From: Bordetella parapertussis
GTDB lineage: Bacteria; Pseudomonadota; Gammaproteobacteria; Burkholderiales; Burkholderiaceae_B
Direction of reading: 5' to 3'
Assembly: GCA_945862495.1 (NCBI GenBank)
Contig: CAMAYM010000131.1
Location: forward strand, 1 to 6,278
Length of the DNA: 6,278 nucleotides
The position numbers and the translations under genes were made by a program. Numbering within the stretch: the stretch's first letter is position 1; every line of letters starts with the position of its first letter. Below are positions 6,179 through 6,278 of this stretch, in pieces. The notes beneath the pieces were generated by a model. It saw only the letters and a list, made by a program, of their open reading frames with translations, made no database searches and was not told the DNA's origin.

Positions 6179-6278
6179 TTGACAATGACCTACTTTCACA
6201 GACGTACGTCCACTATCATCGGCGCTAAGGTGTTTCACGGTCCTGTTCGGGATGGGAAGGGGTGGGACCACCTCGCTA
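6179..6278 (-). rRNA. rrf: 5S ribosomal RNA, cut at its 5' end by the window
   Basis: This is the 5S RNA of the large ribosomal subunit. The minus strand carries the diagnostic AGCGAGGTGGTCCCACCCC at the window edge, then CCCATCCCGAAC (6256-6245), GTGAAAC, AGCGCCGATGATAGT and the 3' end GTGAAAGTAGGTCATTGTCA. These match betaproteobacterial 5S RNA closely. About 100 nt are present. Roughly the first 13-15 nt, which form the 5' strand of the terminal helix, lie beyond the right edge. The exact 3' end is inferred from the expected closing helix and could be off by one or two bases. The 23S and 16S genes should lie further right on the same strand. Confidence 0.95.

Noticed and set aside
1..6278. 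Mobile element, CRISPR array, defence or toxin-antitoxin system
   Set aside because: I found no transposase, integrase, spaced direct repeats or paired small toxin/antitoxin genes, and every long open frame is explained by a housekeeping gene.

Overview
The window is a compact stretch of bacterial chromosome made almost entirely of housekeeping genes. The 5S rRNA and RNase P RNA have the type-A proteobacterial layout. The gene content fits a betaproteobacterium of the order Burkholderiales: Uup with a C-terminal coiled coil, a class II PyrC dihydroorotase, a lysine/alanine-tailed SWIB protein and a small DUF4870-like membrane protein. Base composition looks close to half G+C with AT-rich spacers, low for that order, so a Polynucleobacter-like or low-GC Alcaligenaceae genome is possible. 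Genus is an inference and is not proven by the sequence.

Layout from left to right. Positions 1-308 are AT-rich and non-coding, apart from an imperfect hairpin at 204-236 and a weak terminator at 270-287. The RNase P RNA gene rnpB (309-719) lies on the minus strand. It is divergent from uup (801-2681, plus), and the two share an 81-bp promoter region. uup converges on pyrC (2687-3742, minus) with only 5 bp between the stop codons. Upstream of pyrC on the same strand is an M20-family amidohydrolase/deacylase (3824-5020, minus), which could be cotranscribed into pyrC. A 220-bp AT-rich divergent promoter region then leads to a SWIB-domain protein with a histone H1-like tail (5241-5630, plus). 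That gene ends at a bidirectional terminator shared with a small membrane protein gene (5705-6061, minus). The right edge holds the terminator (6135-6167) and most of the 5S rRNA gene (6179-6278, cut by the window) of an rRNA operon read leftward.

The genes serve separate core functions: tRNA 5' processing, ABC-F translation/genome-stability ATPase, pyrimidine synthesis, amide hydrolysis, nucleoid-associated protein and ribosomal RNA. I see no phage, transposon, CRISPR, toxin-antitoxin or defence island, and no evidence for a new multi-gene system. The points most worth a second look are the apparently short arm segment of Uup, the SWIB protein with its lysine/alanine tail, the uup/pyrC tail-to-tail junction without a terminator, and the unexplained hairpin at 204-236.
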